The notes beneath the pieces were generated by a model. The model ran no database searches, was not told the origin of the DNA, and saw nothing but the letters and a program-made list of their open reading frames with translations. Positions 25,989 through 39,773 of a DNA stretch of 64,000 bases are shown here, piece by piece; within the stretch, counting starts at the first letter, position 1; each line of letters begins with the position of its first letter. The DNA is from Neospora caninum Liverpool. Taxonomy: Eukaryota > Apicomplexa > Conoidasida > Eucoccidiorida > Sarcocystidae. A program made the position numbers and the translations under genes. The stretch lies in contig NC_018396.1 of assembly GCF_000208865.1 (NCBI RefSeq), forward strand, positions 2,132,630-2,196,629, given 5' to 3'.

Positions 25989-28900
25989 CTATTTGCTTTG
26001 CTCTGCGACTGATGAGTCGCGTGCACGAGAAGAGACGGCACGCCGCAACGGAGGGTGGCGAAGGAAAAGTCGTGGAAAATAGATTGGCGTCTTCGAGATT
26101 TTCCACTCGTGGGTGGCAGGACGCGCAGCCCCGCGAGCGTGAACATGGTCGTTTCGACCGCGCGCGCTCGTCTCTTTGCACCGCCTCTTGCTTCTTTTCC
26201 AACTCCGGCTCACCTCAGCGTCATCCCGAGAGTTTTCTGAGGGACAGTCTGTCTCCGCCGGAAGACCCGCCGCAAAGTCCTGCAGGCGACCTATTGAAGT
26301 CTTTCTCCTCGCTGCAGCCGCCGGAGGCCCTCGACGCTTTTTGGTCTCCGCGCCCAACCGCGCCTTTCTGCCTGTCTCGTATGCGGCATCTTCGGATCTT
26401 CGAGAGCCCGCACCACCCCTTCCGGTCGCGGCCGTTCTCCTTGTTCGGGCTCCTGTCGCGGAAGCCGCCGCAGATTCTTCACTGCTCGACTCTGTCGAGC
26501 TCTTCTGCGAAGCGCGAGTCAAGCACTTCCTGGACGCCCCCTGCAGCCGGCGGAGATAGGACAGACACCTCTGGAGAGCCTGGAAAGAAAGGCACGCACG
26601 GGACATTCGAGTGTGGGAGGTGACGGATGAACACCGACGCAGCTGCGAGGACCGAGACAGAGAAGACCGCGAGAGAGAAACAGAGAGCGAGAGGGAAGGA
26701 GGCCGAGACACAGGCGGGGAGAGGGAAGAGAGCGATAAAGGCCCAGACCCGGGGGGACGGGGAGAGTCGCTGGGAGAGGAGAGACAGGCAACAAGGAGCA
26801 ACCGCGGGGACATCTCCAGCGACCGTCGACGAAGCCCTTTGCGTCCACGGGAGAATGCGCCGACTGCCGCACACGAGGTCCCCCGTGATGCCGAAGAGGT
26901 TTTTTGGGGACAAACGAAGCAACTGAACATCGACGCGCTGGGCGGTAAACTCCCCCTGTAGAAATTGAATGTGTATCTTGGCGTTGTGCTACAACAAAGA
27001 ACCCCTGTCCGTCACAGTGCCGCTGTGTGGAGGAAAGTAACCACCCAGCTGTAGGTTCAAACCGCGCGGCGCCGGAGACCCCAGGCTTACCTGAGCATCC
27101 GACTGGATCTGCTCAAGACTCGCGGCTGTCGGCATCACTTGTGTTGAAGGGTTGCCGCTCGAGTGGGGGGGAGGCACACTTCCAGGGGATAGGTCTTGTC
27201 TCTTCTTTCCCTTCCCTTCGTTGCTCGTCCTTCCATCGGAGGTGCTGTCAGGCAACGAGGCGACGTCGCGCGCGCCCGAGGAGGCTGCCCGCGAACGCTT
27301 GTCCTCGCCCGTGGGCGGTTTCGCGGTTCGAAGCTCGCCGTGTTTGGACTGTCCGACTCCTGGAGCGAACGAAGCGGCCGAGGCCGAGAGAGGAGTGAAA
27401 TACTCTGAGAGGCCTCCGGCGCTGCTCTTGCGACGCGTGAGGCTCTTGCCATCGCTCTCTTGAAAGACGGCTTCTCCGCCGAAACCGAGAACCGTTTCTG
27501 TCCACAAAAGCGCGTTGCGCCCGCGAGCCTCGTCGAGTCGCTGGCCTACTCGATGGCCCTTCCTCTCGCCTCTGTCCCTCGGCCCCGTCCCCGTTCCTCG
27601 CGCGACTCCTCGACATGAAACCTCACAAGATCCCTCCGCGCTTCCCGCATCTCCAGCTCTGTGAGACGAAGGCCCGAGGTTTCCTCTCGGTGCCCCGCTC
27701 CCGAGTTTCGACGGCGCCTGCTTCCCGCCCAGCAGAAAAGGTTCCTCCTGCGCGCGCCGCACTCGCCACGCTGCTTCGTCTTCCTTCCACGAAAATGCGA
27801 GGCGGGAACTCTCAGGAAAGAGCCGAGGGCGTTCTCCCACGCCGTCGCGTCCCTTGTCCGGAAAAAAGTCTGGGCGCTCTGGAGACCGCCGCGCGTGCAC
27901 CTGCAAAAACTCTTCAACATTGCGTTCGCTCTCTGTCCAGTCTTCTTGCGTCGGGCGCAGCGCCTTTTTCTCCCACGCCGGCGCCTCGCAGCTCTCAATC
28001 ACGAGCGGCCTTCGCTTCCCTCCACTGGCGAAGAACGCGTCTTGCAGGAAAGAGTCGTGTTTGAAAGCAGCGTCGACCCGGTCACTCCCTCGCGCCTGGC
28101 CAACGGAAAACAAATCGGCGGATTTCAGCCGCCCCACCTCTGCACGCTCGGGTTTCTCTGCGTCTTCCGCTCCCTCTGTCTTGTGATCCGAGCGAGACAT
28201 TCCTCTCTTTTCGAAAAACGAAGTGGACGCGCTTCCGCCAGGACGCGGCGACGCCACCTTCGCTCCGCTCCTTTGTGACCGCGCAGGCGCCGCCTCGGCC
28301 CCTCCTGCGCCTCCCAAATCTCCCGACTGCTCTCTTCTTCCTTCTCTTCCTTTCCGCTCACACCGCAGGCCTGTGCAGTCCCCCGAGGACCGCCCGCCCC
28401 GCGCCTTCTTTTTCGCGCGTTTCGCAGCCTCGGCGTCGACGAAGAGTTGGATGGAGTCCAGAAGCGCCAGCAGAACCCTCTCGTCTTCTTCCTTCTTTGC
28501 ACGATCTCCCTTTTTCTTGCGTTCCGAGCGTCTCCCCGGCGAGCCTGCTGAGGCGTCCCGCCCGATCTTCCCAGCCCCGGGCCCACTCCTCTCGCTTTTC
28601 TCTTTCGAGGGAGAAAAAGATGTTCTCTCCGATTCTTTCGATCTCCTCGCCGCGGTGCCCTCGACTCGCCGGGGACGGCTCCGACGACCGAGAGACACAT
28701 CCGACGGGGACCGCCCGCTCCTCGACACGCGCGATCCTTTTTCGACACTGTGGCTGCGCGGGTCCACCTCCACAGCCCACTCCTGGAGTCGGCTGGAGGA
28801 CTGAGTCTGGGATGAACGGGACGCATCCGACGCCGTTGTCCGGTCCTCAATCGGTCCGTTCTCCGACTCGGCACTTCGCTCCTGCCACTCCAGAGACTTC

Positions 28901-31900
28901 CAGGCGACCGGCGAGATCTCAGCCCGCTTTCTCTCGCCTTTCTTGTCCTTGCTCTTGCCTGCCAAATGGACCGTGCTGGGCTTCGGCCGCGTTCCACGCC
29001 TGTCGTCGCCGTCGTGCTCTTCCTCGACTCCCCAAGAATCTCCGGCCTTCGCCAAAGGAATCAACGCGGAGTCTTGCGAGCCTACGATATCTGCTTCCCA
29101 CGTGCAGAGCCCGCGGCTCCGGCCAAGGCCCTTGGAGCCGCCTGCCGCCTGCGTTCTTCCGGTTGACTCTCGGTCTCGCGTTCGCCGAAACGCCTTCCTC
29201 TCCTCCACTTGGCATCGTGAGCAGCCTTCTTTCAACGCACTTTCCTCCGCGGTGGATCGCGGGAGGCCCTCGAAAACGTCCCCGGGCGGCGGAGCAAGGC
29301 AAACAAGGCGGTCCGTCGGCGACTCTCGCAACTGCCCTCGAACGCATGAGCTCCCACCGAACTTTGGGCTGTTCGACCGAGAAGCCATGTCTCCTGGGAA
29401 GTCCCTGTCACCTCTCAGCTTCGTCTCTTTCCACCTTTTCACATTTTCCGCGGCGGAACGGTCACGCACGCGAACGTCGCTCTCGCCCACAACTCGCGAG
29501 CGCCGGCGCTCCTCTTTGGCCCCTAAGAAAGTCCCAACTCCCGCGCCGAGGCTCCCTCCACGAGTTCGACTGGAGTCTCGCCTGCGTCGCTCGCCGTCCG
29601 GCCTTTCCCGGTGCAAAGACACCTCAGCATCCTCGGTCTTCTCGCCAGACCCCTCCCGGTGGAACGGCTTCCCGTCGCTGTACCTTCCGCCTCGATGCGC
29701 GGCTTGGCGAAAATCAAGGTCGTCCTGGAAACCGGTGCGGCTCTCGCTTGCTAGGACAGCACTGGTCTCCTTTGCTCCTTCGCTCTTCTTCCTCTGTTCG
29801 CGTCTTCGCTCCCTCTCCAAACCTCGGGGACCCGCTAGCCCGATGCGCTTTCCATCTCTTCGCTTCCCCCGCCCGGGACTCGAAGCGCGTTCCCCTGCGC
29901 CCACCACAGGAACGCTCTCCTCCCGATTGCCATGGGAGCTCCCTCGGCGCTTTTCGGCCATCCCATCTCGAGAGTTTTCTCGGCTCCCTTCTGGCCGCGT
30001 TCCTCGGCCTCGACCGCGCCCTCGCAGATGCTCGGCGGCCTCGCTCTGTGCCGAGTCCCTCCGCTCTCTCGCGCTTCGCGCCTTCTCTTCTCGACCTCTC
30101 CCGTGCGTCGCCGTCCGCAGCGCTTCGTGGCCGAGAAGCAGCAGCAGGGGCAGAAGCTCGGCCAGGGAGTCACTTTCCGGCGGGCGAGACTCGGTCGTTC
30201 GTGTGGCCTCGTCAGTTTCACCCTGCTCTCGCGGACATGCGAGGTCTTTTCGCGACGAACGATGCGTTGCGGTCGTCTGCTTCACGCGCTCGACGAGTAC
30301 CTCGAGCAGCTGTCTGGACACCCCGCACGCGGCTTTTCCCGCCTCACTTGGCTGGTCTGTGAGCGCCGACGCGCGCGGCGAGAAGAGCCCATCCCCGCGC
30401 GTGTCGCGCTTCGCGGGTTCCTCGCCCTCTCTAGGCTTCTTCGGTCGTCGCTCCGCAGACCTCGGTCGTCTCCTCGGCTCCTGCCTGTCTCGCTTGGCGT
30501 CAAAAGACGGCAGCAAACCGGCCTTGCTTTCCTGTCCCGACTGCTTTGACGTCTGCGCCGGAGACGACGCGTCTAGGGTAGAGAGGGTGAGGGGGCCATC
30601 GAAAAACCTTTCCCAGCCTTTCGCGTCCTCTCTGCACAGGCTCTCTGTCTCCCAGCTCGACTCTCCGCTCCGTTCGAGTCGGGGTCTTTTGTCCTTCGCC
30701 GAGTCCTGTCTTTTCTCTCCGCGGAAAGGCAAGGTTTCCCGTGCACTTTTGCGCTCCTTCGCCTCAGATATGCGGCGCGGCGTCCCAGACAGAGACGGGA
30801 AGAGCCCACTCAAAGACTGAAGCAGAGACGCGGCCGCAGCCTCCTCGCGCGATCGGCCCGGAGCCCCTTCGAGTCCAGCTGGCTTGGCCTTTTTCTCTGG
30901 CGGCGCAGGGCGCGAGGCGCCGACTTTGTCTCGCCTGCTGCACGAGGCACTGCCTTCCGTCTCGGTCTCCGACGCGCTGGGCTGCGCGAGGAGGAGTTGC
31001 ATCAGGCCGGAGAGGCGAGCAGGGGGAGCGCGGAGAGAAGACAGCAGCGAGAGCGCAAAGGGGGAGAGAGAGGAGAGGAGGCTCGCCGACGACGGCGCTT
31101 GCGTCGACCAAGACGACAGAAGGTGCGCTGTCAGGCCGGCCAGAGCTGCGCGCTCAGCAGCTGCTCTCGACTCCGACCCGCGAGAGTCAGTTCCCGAGAC
31201 GGGGCGGCCGCGGCCCGGCACGGCAAACGAAGAAGACAGCGACGCAGCCGACGACTGCAAAGGCCGAAAACTCAGTGGCGGGTCGGGTCCGAGACTCGAG
31301 TCGAGGCCCACGGATTGACTCAAGGCAGCGACGGGGCCCTGTGAACTGCGCCCCAATCTCGAGGTGCTTTCGAAGGCCCTCGAATCCTTCCTGGCTTCTC
31401 CGACCCGCGTCGCCGGCTTCTCCCTTCCTCCAGTCCGGAGTCGCGCATCCTTCAAAACCTCGCACGTCAGCCGCGCCTCGCGGACCTCTCCGGTCGACGG
31501 CGCAGACCCGCAGCCCGCAGCGGCAAACGCCAGGCGTGGTCCGCGAGGCGGTGGCGACGCGGGTCGGGGACTCGGGAGCAGTGGGGCGACTCGAGACGGA
31601 GGGCAGGGAGAAGAATGAGGGTTGGAAAGCCCGCGGACGCAGGCGTTACTCGCCGGCACGCACCCTTCATCAACGGGACGCCCGGCAGGTTGTGCGTCCC
31701 TCTGTGAGGCGTCTCCCTCGGGTTGTGTCGCTCTTCCCCGATTTTCGCACGCTGTCAGGAGCTGTCGATCTTTTCCCGAAAGAAGCTGCATGGCCTGCTC
31801 ACAGACCGCACAGACGCGCGGGCTGCTGTTTCTGGTTGGTCCGTCTGTCCTCTCGACCTCCCTGCCGCCAGCTGCCGCGCTCTTCCGCGAAAACGCGTCG

Positions 31901-34900
31901 CCTTCGTCCACAACGCCTCCTCGGACGCGCGCTGCGTTCCCCGTCTCTGCCTCTTGCCTGTCTGGTCGCACGGACAGCGAGAGACTCCGCAGCAGCGCAG
32001 CGGGCGAGACGATTTGACTCGAATGCTGGCCGCGTTTCCGATAACGCAGTTCTCCTGCTCCCGGCACTGAGATCGCTCTCTTCGCAACTCCGTCTGCCTG
32101 TGCGCTTGGCCAGATCCCGCTTCGGCTGTTTTCTGTGCTCCTGCCTTGAAACGCCCACGGCGTCCACACCTCTACGCGAGGCAAGCTCTCGCACTCGACG
32201 CTCCGAACTTCCGCGACAGACAACGACAGAACCTCCCTGGATGTCTGCGCATGCACTGCGTCGCTGTCAACACAAAGGGGCCTTCTGCCCACACGCCTCT
32301 TCTCTTCCGCGTGTGCGGATCGTGCGTGTCCTGCGCTTTCCTCTGGTGCCGTTTCGATGCGCTCGCACGACACCGCGCACGGAGTCTGGGGAGAATGGGG
32401 AGTGCCCGGAACGTCACTTGTCCCTCCCTTTGGCGCGCCGATGTGCTCGAACGCAGACGCTGGCCGCACAGGCGGGGGCGCATGCTCGAGACGAACGCGC
32501 GACATGAGAGCTTGCAGATCCCTTTGCTGTCGCTCAATTTCCTGCATCTTCAGCGCATGCAGCGCCTGCTGCTCGCGCCGCAGCTCCTGGCGACGCTGAA
32601 TCGCCTTCTGCTCTTCGCGAAGTTCCTCCAGTTGACGGGGAAGCAACACGATCCTCTCCGGCGCGTGACCGGAACTGACAAGAAGATAGGTCCTCTCTTC
32701 GACTTTTTCCTCTGCGGAGTTTCGACCGGTTCCGGAACTGTCCAGTCGGAGCGGGGACGCCTCGTCCCGAGGCACCGCCGAGTGTACGTACACGTCAGGG
32801 TCAACTGGTTTTCCACACAGCTCACCAGTTCGATAGGGCGCACCCAGCGTTCTCTGTGCGTCCCTAGGAACTGCCCGAGGGTTGAAACTGTGGAAGGCGT
32901 CTCGGCTCAAGGGCGTTGTCCTCGATTCGCTTGTCGGCTCCACGAAAATCGGCCGCATCTCGATGCGGAGCGCCTCCGTCGTCTCCTGGCCGCGTCGCCC
33001 GACACTCAAGTGACCTTCCTCCCTGCTGGTTCCGTCCACTCTGCCAGGAGTCGCCACCTCCAAAAAGGTGAAAGCCTGCGTCGGCGCTCTCGCTTCTGCG
33101 CCCCCGGGGCTGCTGCTTTGAGTCCCTGGGCGGTCAGCCGAGGCACTCGCCGGCTCGCTCCCGTGTGCGGAGACTTCCAGCGCATGCAGCCGCACGTCTC
33201 CGGCGCTCCGCACGCGACGAGAAGGCGCTTCCGCAGGTTCCCGCCTCCACGTTTCCAGCGCCTCCCCGACACCGCCGGCCCCAGAAGAAAGGACAGGCGA
33301 GCCGACCGATGCTTTCGAGGAACCGCGAAGGGCTGCAGAAAACGTTTCTGCCTCTGCATGTGTGGCGTCTGCTCCTCTCTGGAGGCCGAGGTTCTGCAGA
33401 GACGCCCGCAAGAGCGGCCCCGCTCCTCGAGACAGCCGAGCGTTCCCGCTCCACCCTGCGTCCAGTTGATCCGCTGGGGAAGGGAAAGCCTCTCCACGAC
33501 CCCCTGTAGAGCGGGACTGCGTCAACGGCACAGAGGCGTTCGGGTCAGAAGAAAGGTTGAAGAGCCAGGCGGCAGACGCCTGCGGCGGCGAAGGGCGAGG
33601 AGAAGACCCAGCACATTGCGAGGCTGTGGGATGCACCTGAATCGACACCCAGTCGTCCAAGTGCGAGTCTCGAAGACCAGACAACGGGGAAGCGCCATCC
33701 CTGCGAGAAGAAACAAGGCCTGCAACGCGCTGCAGAGAGGCAGAAGATGGACCAGGCCGGTCGCTTCTGGTCCTCCCTGATGGCGGCGGATCCTGGAAAG
33801 AACTCCACATATCCAAGTGCGAGTCCGGCGGGGAGGCATCCGGGCCACTTTGCGATCCCGACGCGGAGCGAGAATTTGCCGCTCGCTGGCTCCGGCCTCT
33901 CGACAGCGACGTGAAGCTGTCGGAGGTACACAAGGCAGACATGGACAGTGGCAGGTCGCCTTTCGCCTCCTCCCTTTTTTCTCGTGACTCAGCCGAGAAT
34001 CTTCTCGCGAACCGACCAGTCCAGCGCATCTCCTCCCGCGTCGGGTCTCTGTCCGTGCCGCGAGCAGTCGACGCAGAAAGGCGCGCTGGACGTCGGTCGA
34101 CATCTTCTGAGAGGCGCGAGAGTCGCAAAAGCATGTCGGTAGCAAAGTCTTTCTCCCGGCTGAACGGGGAAGACACACCAAGCCACTGAGAAGGTGAGAG
34201 GCTTCGCCCGCCACCGGAATGCCCTCCCGAGATACGCACACTGTGGACGGCAGAATCCGTCTTTTGCACGCCTGGCCAACAGACGTCCCTGAGCCCAAGA
34301 TCCCTGCCATGGGACGGCCGTCCAATCTCGTCTTGCGCAGGTTTCCTCTCTCCCTCGCCGGTACACGAGAAAACGCGCCGTGTGGGCGATGAGGAAGGCT
34401 CGATGTCCGCGTGTCCAGAGACAAGGTGGCGTGTCTTCGGGGAGCACGCGTTTCGGACATGGACATACGAAGACGGGGCGTCTTCCGCGGGAAAACGAAG
34501 ATGAGAGTTCCGAAATGGAGTGTGGGAGGAGTGAAAAAACAGAGAAGCGTTTCTTGTAGCGATCGGTTCGCTTGGGGCCTCCTGTGGTGCAGAGCTCTGA
34601 GAAAGAGTGGCAGTCGTCTGAGCCAAAAGCACGCGAGCCTCCTCGTGGGAGGCCCACTCGTCAACGCGGTTCCGGTGTACATACACCCGCTGTGCTGCAC
34701 CAGATCTGCTCCGGACACCAGGAATAGATTCGGGCAGACGCCCGGATTCTGCGAGTTCGCTGCCGGCCCTCCTGGTGCCCGTCAACCCTGAAGGCGAACC
34801 CAAAGAAATCGCCGTTTCCGGAGAACCGGTAAAAAACAGCGTCTTTCCGTGTTCAGAAAGCCTCAGAGCACCTGCAATCCGTCGTTCCCCAACAGATCGG

Positions 34901-36060
34901 TCCCCTCCAAGAGCGCCCATTCGCTTTCGCAGATCCACGAAATCCGCTGTAGTCGATCCGTCGCTGTTCGAACCCTTGCCAGCGTTTTTCCGGAGAGAGG
35001 CAGAACAGCCTTTGCTGTCCACGGGCGAGTTCCCCGGGACGGAGAAAGCAAATTCTCTCCGCTTCTCCCAGACGTCGCTTGCAGTGGGACCTGTGGAACC
35101 TGTGGTGCTTCCCTGTGAGAACGGCCGAGAAGGGTGCCGCAGAAACGGCGGCTGAAACGCACTCCGGTGGTTCCTCACGGAGAACTGCTCCCTGAGATTA
35201 TCCGGCCCTGAGGAACTGCCTCCGTCGTCTTCAAGGGAATCCAGAGCTTTCAGGGAAGCTGGAGACAAAGAAGCCTTCTCGGCTACAGACCATATAAGGG
35301 ATCTCAGGAAAGCCGACGAATCTGCAGTCTCCGTCACAGGTACGCTGTTTCCCGAGTCAGTTGAGCACACGGAGGCGACGGATTGCTTTTCGTTTTGGTG
35401 TCTCTCCTCTCTTTGATTTTCTGAGGAGTCTTTGGACGCCTGACAATGCGAAAGCTGCTTCTGCTGCCGCCGCCTTCTGTGCTCTTGTTCTGTCTGTGCA
35501 AGCAGACGATGGAAAGCGGGAAGTTCCGCGAGACTCGGCGAAGCGGGCAGAACCGTCGAACAGTGGGAAGTGGAGAAGGACAAGGAATCTGCCAAGCCTG
35601 CATGTCCCCCTCTCGCGCTGTCGGGTCTTCGCAGAGATGCTGGAGGGCGAGAGGCCTTCTGACGAATACAGTGGCTGGCCCTGCGGCGATCTGCAGTACC
35701 TGAAACACGTTCCGACGTAGACTCAGCTATAGAGTCGCATAAGCGGCTACCCTCGTCACCTACTGATCGACTGAAAGAGGAAACCTGTCTAGGGGAAGGA
35801 ACGAAAGAGGGCGAACTAGCCCGAAATACGAGGTCCGGAGAGGTGCACGCCTCTGTGGTAGCTGCGGTGTTGAAGGCTCGCTGAAGTTCGAACGCGGTTG
35901 GGTTCGTGCGAGCTCCGGCATCAGGCTCTCGCACAGCGGAGCCATTCTGCAGGGACGACCTGTGCCCAGAAAAGGTTTCAGCCGACGCTGAGGAAGCCCG
36001 AGAAAAATGTTTCCTCGGGCCAGCCGTGGTTAGAAGCGTAGGGCCGCACAGAGACGCCAT
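25989..36060 (-). CDS. Giant low-complexity, mostly disordered protein, function unknown
   Basis: One uninterrupted frame runs from ATG at 36060 to a TAA at 26989 (3,023 codons). A strong donor (CTCAG then GTAAGC, exon end 27091, phase 0) and an acceptor with a pyrimidine tract (CTTTCTTTCCAG, exon start 26579, phase 0) suggest that the true 3' end is a second exon, 26579-25989. That gives about 3,186 residues instead of 3,023. The protein is extremely rich in Ser, Arg, Glu, Gly and Pro, with RS/RE-rich stretches (about residues 1,900-2,700) and one short coiled coil near 1,135-1,195 (EELREEQKAIQRRQELRREQ). No catalytic domain, signal peptide or membrane segment was recognised. RS/RE-rich composition occurs in nuclear, splicing-associated and cytoskeletal proteins, but no assignment is justified. 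Divergent orientation to RPB1 leaves a shared 5' region. Confidence 0.75.
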
Positions 36061-38667
36061 GAGAGGAATGGGGGGAATTGCTGGACAGGCTAGGGGTCTA
36101 CCATGAAAAAATCTGAGGGCGAGGGAACATACCGAAGCTGAAATGCATTTTTGGAAGACGTTGGCTACCTACGAGAGCACGTCACGCCGGAAGAAAGGGG
36201 CTTGAGGGGACCAGCCTGCGGAAGAAAGCCACGGCGCTTCTCGCTGGATTCCTCCCGCTCACACAACGTCCTGCGAACCGAACAGCCGAAACACAAGCTC
36301 GTTAGAGGCTGCTGGAACGTTGTAGCGCCGTTCCAGTGCAACGCGGCAACGCTCTGGTGCGAAGAGGAAAAGGTTCAACACCTTCTGGGAGAGCGTGGTG
36401 TCACGCATGTGCAATTTTTGGACAGCGTGTTCGAGTCGATGCCGGGCCAAGCTTAGGACTGCCGAATGCCAGGGTGGCGTCGCCAGGCGAAGACAAGGCA
36501 CGAGGTGTATCTACACCCAATTCACTCTGCCAAAAAATCTCTCCCTTCTTGCATTTAAAATTTCAGGGCAAAAATGCAGACACACACTGCGGCATCACGC
36601 GCTCAACCGGAGAGCTAGGGGTGTGTTGGGTGTGTTTATCTCACCACCACTCGTGACTGCCCAGCTGGAGGGTGACAGCGGTGCAAAGGAGGGTGGGCAG
36701 TTTTGTCTTGTCTTGGAAAACAACGGCGCCGTCTGCGTACGAGGTCTCCGTACACTTGCGAAGTCGCTCCGACTCAGACAAAAGCACGAACGCCGCCCAT
36801 GCGGAAATGAATTAACAGGGCGGTGACCCTATGCGCCTGATGGTGTCGCTCGTCAGTTTTTGCGGACACCTTCCGGGAACCAGTGAACGCCCACCCCTCT
36901 CAAGCTTCGATTTGCGGCGTAGGAATTTTCACTAACGGACAGAACGTCGAGGCTACCCAGCCGCTTGCGTTAGACGGACGTGCACCGCACAGGAGAAACT
37001 GCTCGCAACAAAGCTGTGCTCACTTTCGGAACCCAACATCGTACTAGCGATAGTGGAACTCTCCCTGGGGCATCTCAGTCCCACGTCGAAACCGGTGGTT
37101 AGATGGAACCATTCTGCACTGGATGGGTTCCCACTTCGGCGTGAAAGCCGGCACCCTAGTCCGCCAGAGAAGTTGTTTCGAGGATCGCTTCTAACGAAAG
37201 CGGAATGCATAGTCACAGTGGATGCTGGATCCGTCAAGGCAATCCACAGGGATTAACTAAAATCCCCCCACCTCGACCCCCTTCAGGGTATTTGATGGAA
37301 ACATGTGTCACTTTCGGCTCGACTGTGAAGCGGTTTAACGGGAAGAGCGATGCAAGCGCCACCTGGGGAAAGAAACGTGACGTGCTAGCGACGAATTTGC
37401 GATCGTCTCAGGCTGCTACAAAGGACACGCAGAGAAAGCTGACTACGCTGCGGCGCTTTTGAAAGCGTATAGCCTTGTTGTGCTTGTTTAGCCCACACGT
37501 AGCTTCAGGATCTCGGGATGGTCCGGTGTCCGTTGCTCCCTTCACGTAAAACTGTGCATGTGAGCCCACCGAACAATAGCAGGCTCTCTGGGCCAGAGTC
37601 AGTTGCGTTCTCCGCGATGGGGTGGTCAATCAATCAGCCGTTCCAACAGCAAAGCTAAGACGAAATGCCCAAGTAAAGATGCCTGTCCTCTCTGGATACC
37701 TGGGCCGGCTGTAGCCACGCCCTGTTTCCATGCAGGCTTCCCAGTTTTTCTGGGCTGTCTGGTTCCTCGCTCCCTAGTATAGCTATTTCCACTCCGTTAA
37801 CGGCCGGTGCTAGCAGTTCTGGGGTCTACGACCTGCGCAAGTGAAGGCCTAGAACGAGGAGGAACATATCTACTTGATGCGTGCCCCTCTCTCTGGTGAT
37901 ATCAGGGGGAGTTCTGTCTTGGCTGTCATAGCACGCCCCAACTATATCATGAGGGGAGACTGTGGGCACAGTCGCTGCTTGCCAAACCGAGACACTCAGC
38001 GGATAATGCAGCGAGCCTTCACAGGCCTCACACAGCTACGTCGTGTGCTTGCATCCAGACGGCGAGGAGACAGGAGCGGGGCTGAGCGATTCACTGTCTC
38101 GGCGTTTCCGGCTACGAACTGCCCCAGTCGTCCTGTTGCATAACTCGCTCGCGGGCTACTACACCACTGACCATACTTTGATCCTTCAACCTTTTTATTT
38201 GTTTCCCCGCTCCATCGCTCACTGAGCTTCGTGAATAGCGGCGATGTTCTATCGGATACCTCTGGACTTGATTCTCTGCCCTCACGAGCGTCCTGTTTTT
38301 CCTCGGATGTGCTTCCACCAGGACATATACGTCTCTTCGAGGTGATGGGGAGTCTACCTTATTTGATGACACGTGTTAAGGTAGCGAATAAGTCTCCACT
38401 GTTCTTGAAAGGCCTGGCCTCTACTTAAGGACGCAAAGCTTCCTCTCGTGGTCTTCCCAAAGTTCAAGAAGCGCCATGTGGATGACAAGTCGGGAGATGT
38501 GTGATTTGTGACACATATATGCAATCCAGAAACTCAGTCCACGGGTATATCACTCGTGCTGCGACCTTGCTTATGCCTATCGTGTGGATTTGACGGCAAA
38601 TGACCCGCGGTGGGCTTTCACACGTTCTTATTCACAGCCCTGTCAAACAGGGGAAGGAGGGGGGGGG

Positions 38668-38767
38668 NNNNNNNNNNNNNNNNNNNNNNNNNNNNNNNNN
38701 NNNNNNNNNNNNNNNNNNNNNNNNNNNNNNNNNNNNNNNNNNNNNNNNNNNNNNNNNNNNNNNNNNN
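38668..38767. other. Assembly gap (100 N) flanked by G-runs
   Basis: Exactly 100 N. The left flank ends in GGAGG followed by a run of G, and the right flank starts with G-rich tracts broken by single T, C or A. The round size suggests a gap of unknown length placed over a G-rich repeat that did not sequence well. Confidence 0.97.
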
Positions 38768-39370
38768 GGGTGGTGGGGGGGCGGGGGGGGAAACGAAGAT
38801 CCTGTGGCTGCGAAAGGGCGACGCTGAAGATGCGCAGAAAGCCTCTTTCACATTCACCGTGATGCGTCTAGTCGGATCGAATGGGAGATGCCTGTAGAAA
38901 ACAACGTGCTCTCGAAGAGGAAGAAAACTTTTTCGGGGCTCATGAGGTGAGGCAAAACAGCGAATGGAGACCCCGGGAACCATCCTCATCAATACAGAAT
39001 ATCCACGACTATCCCGACTATAATATTTGAAGAAAGAAAAACTTGTGAGGGACGATTGATGCCTTCTCTTCATGTGATACTAGGTACATTTGCCGTCTGT
39101 TTTCGACACTCGTGGGCACAGGCGAAGAAAGAAAGAGCCGCAGAGTGATGCCTTGAAAACCAGCTAGAGATCTGTGTGATTCACCTTTCGGAGTCCGTTT
39201 TCAGCTATCTTCTCTTTGCACGCGATAGGACAGGTTCCCGTATTTCGACGCAACGTCCCACATGGATGAAAGTGGGTTATATCCTGCACTGTGCATCAAG
39301 TGGGATACGAAATCGGATTCAAGAAGTTGACGCGATGAAAACGGTCTGCAGTGACCCCCAGGGAAAGAAT

Positions 39371-39377
39371 TGCATGC
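39371..39377 (+). promoter_or_regulatory. TGCATGC element
   Basis: A TGCATGC core inside TTGCATGCAA, about 1.1 kb upstream of the RPB1 ATG. This motif is a documented apicomplexan promoter element bound by ApiAP2-type factors. Function here is inferred from position only. Confidence 0.35.
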
Positions 39378-39773
39378 AATATGCAATCTTGCTTTCAATT
39401 TCTCCACCCCGTTGTACCGGCCGTGGAGTCCCGTCGGGAATACGGATTTCGGAGGGTAACCGTCCGCCTTTCGGTCCAAAATTCAACCCGCCTTCAGTCT
39501 CCCAATCGCTTTGACTGGAGAGCGATATGACGCATTTGCTTTTTCTTCTCGGGGGCGCAGCGTTTTGGTCATTGCCTGTAAACGTATGGGCTTTCCTTGG
39601 AAGGTGGATCCGGGGTCAAAATAGCTGTTGTGGACGGCTTTCCTTCTTTTTCGCCCAACAAAATTTCCCGGTTTTTCATTTTCCTTCCTGTCCAACTCCG
39701 TAAACTCCCCCAGTCTGCTTGTTGAACTCTCTTCACGTTTCGCTTGCTCCCACTGGGGCCCGCCCTCGCGGTT

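Noticed and set aside
26479..26922. Alternative register for the 3' exon of the giant gene (ending in DRVEQ)
   Set aside because: It would need a phase 1 donor, while the only strong donor (27091) is phase 0.
28943..30820. Plus-strand frame of 625 codons as a gene
   Set aside because: It lies opposite the minus-strand giant coding sequence, is Arg/Ser/Pro low complexity, and overlaps other open frames on the same strand; best explained by codon bias on the complement.
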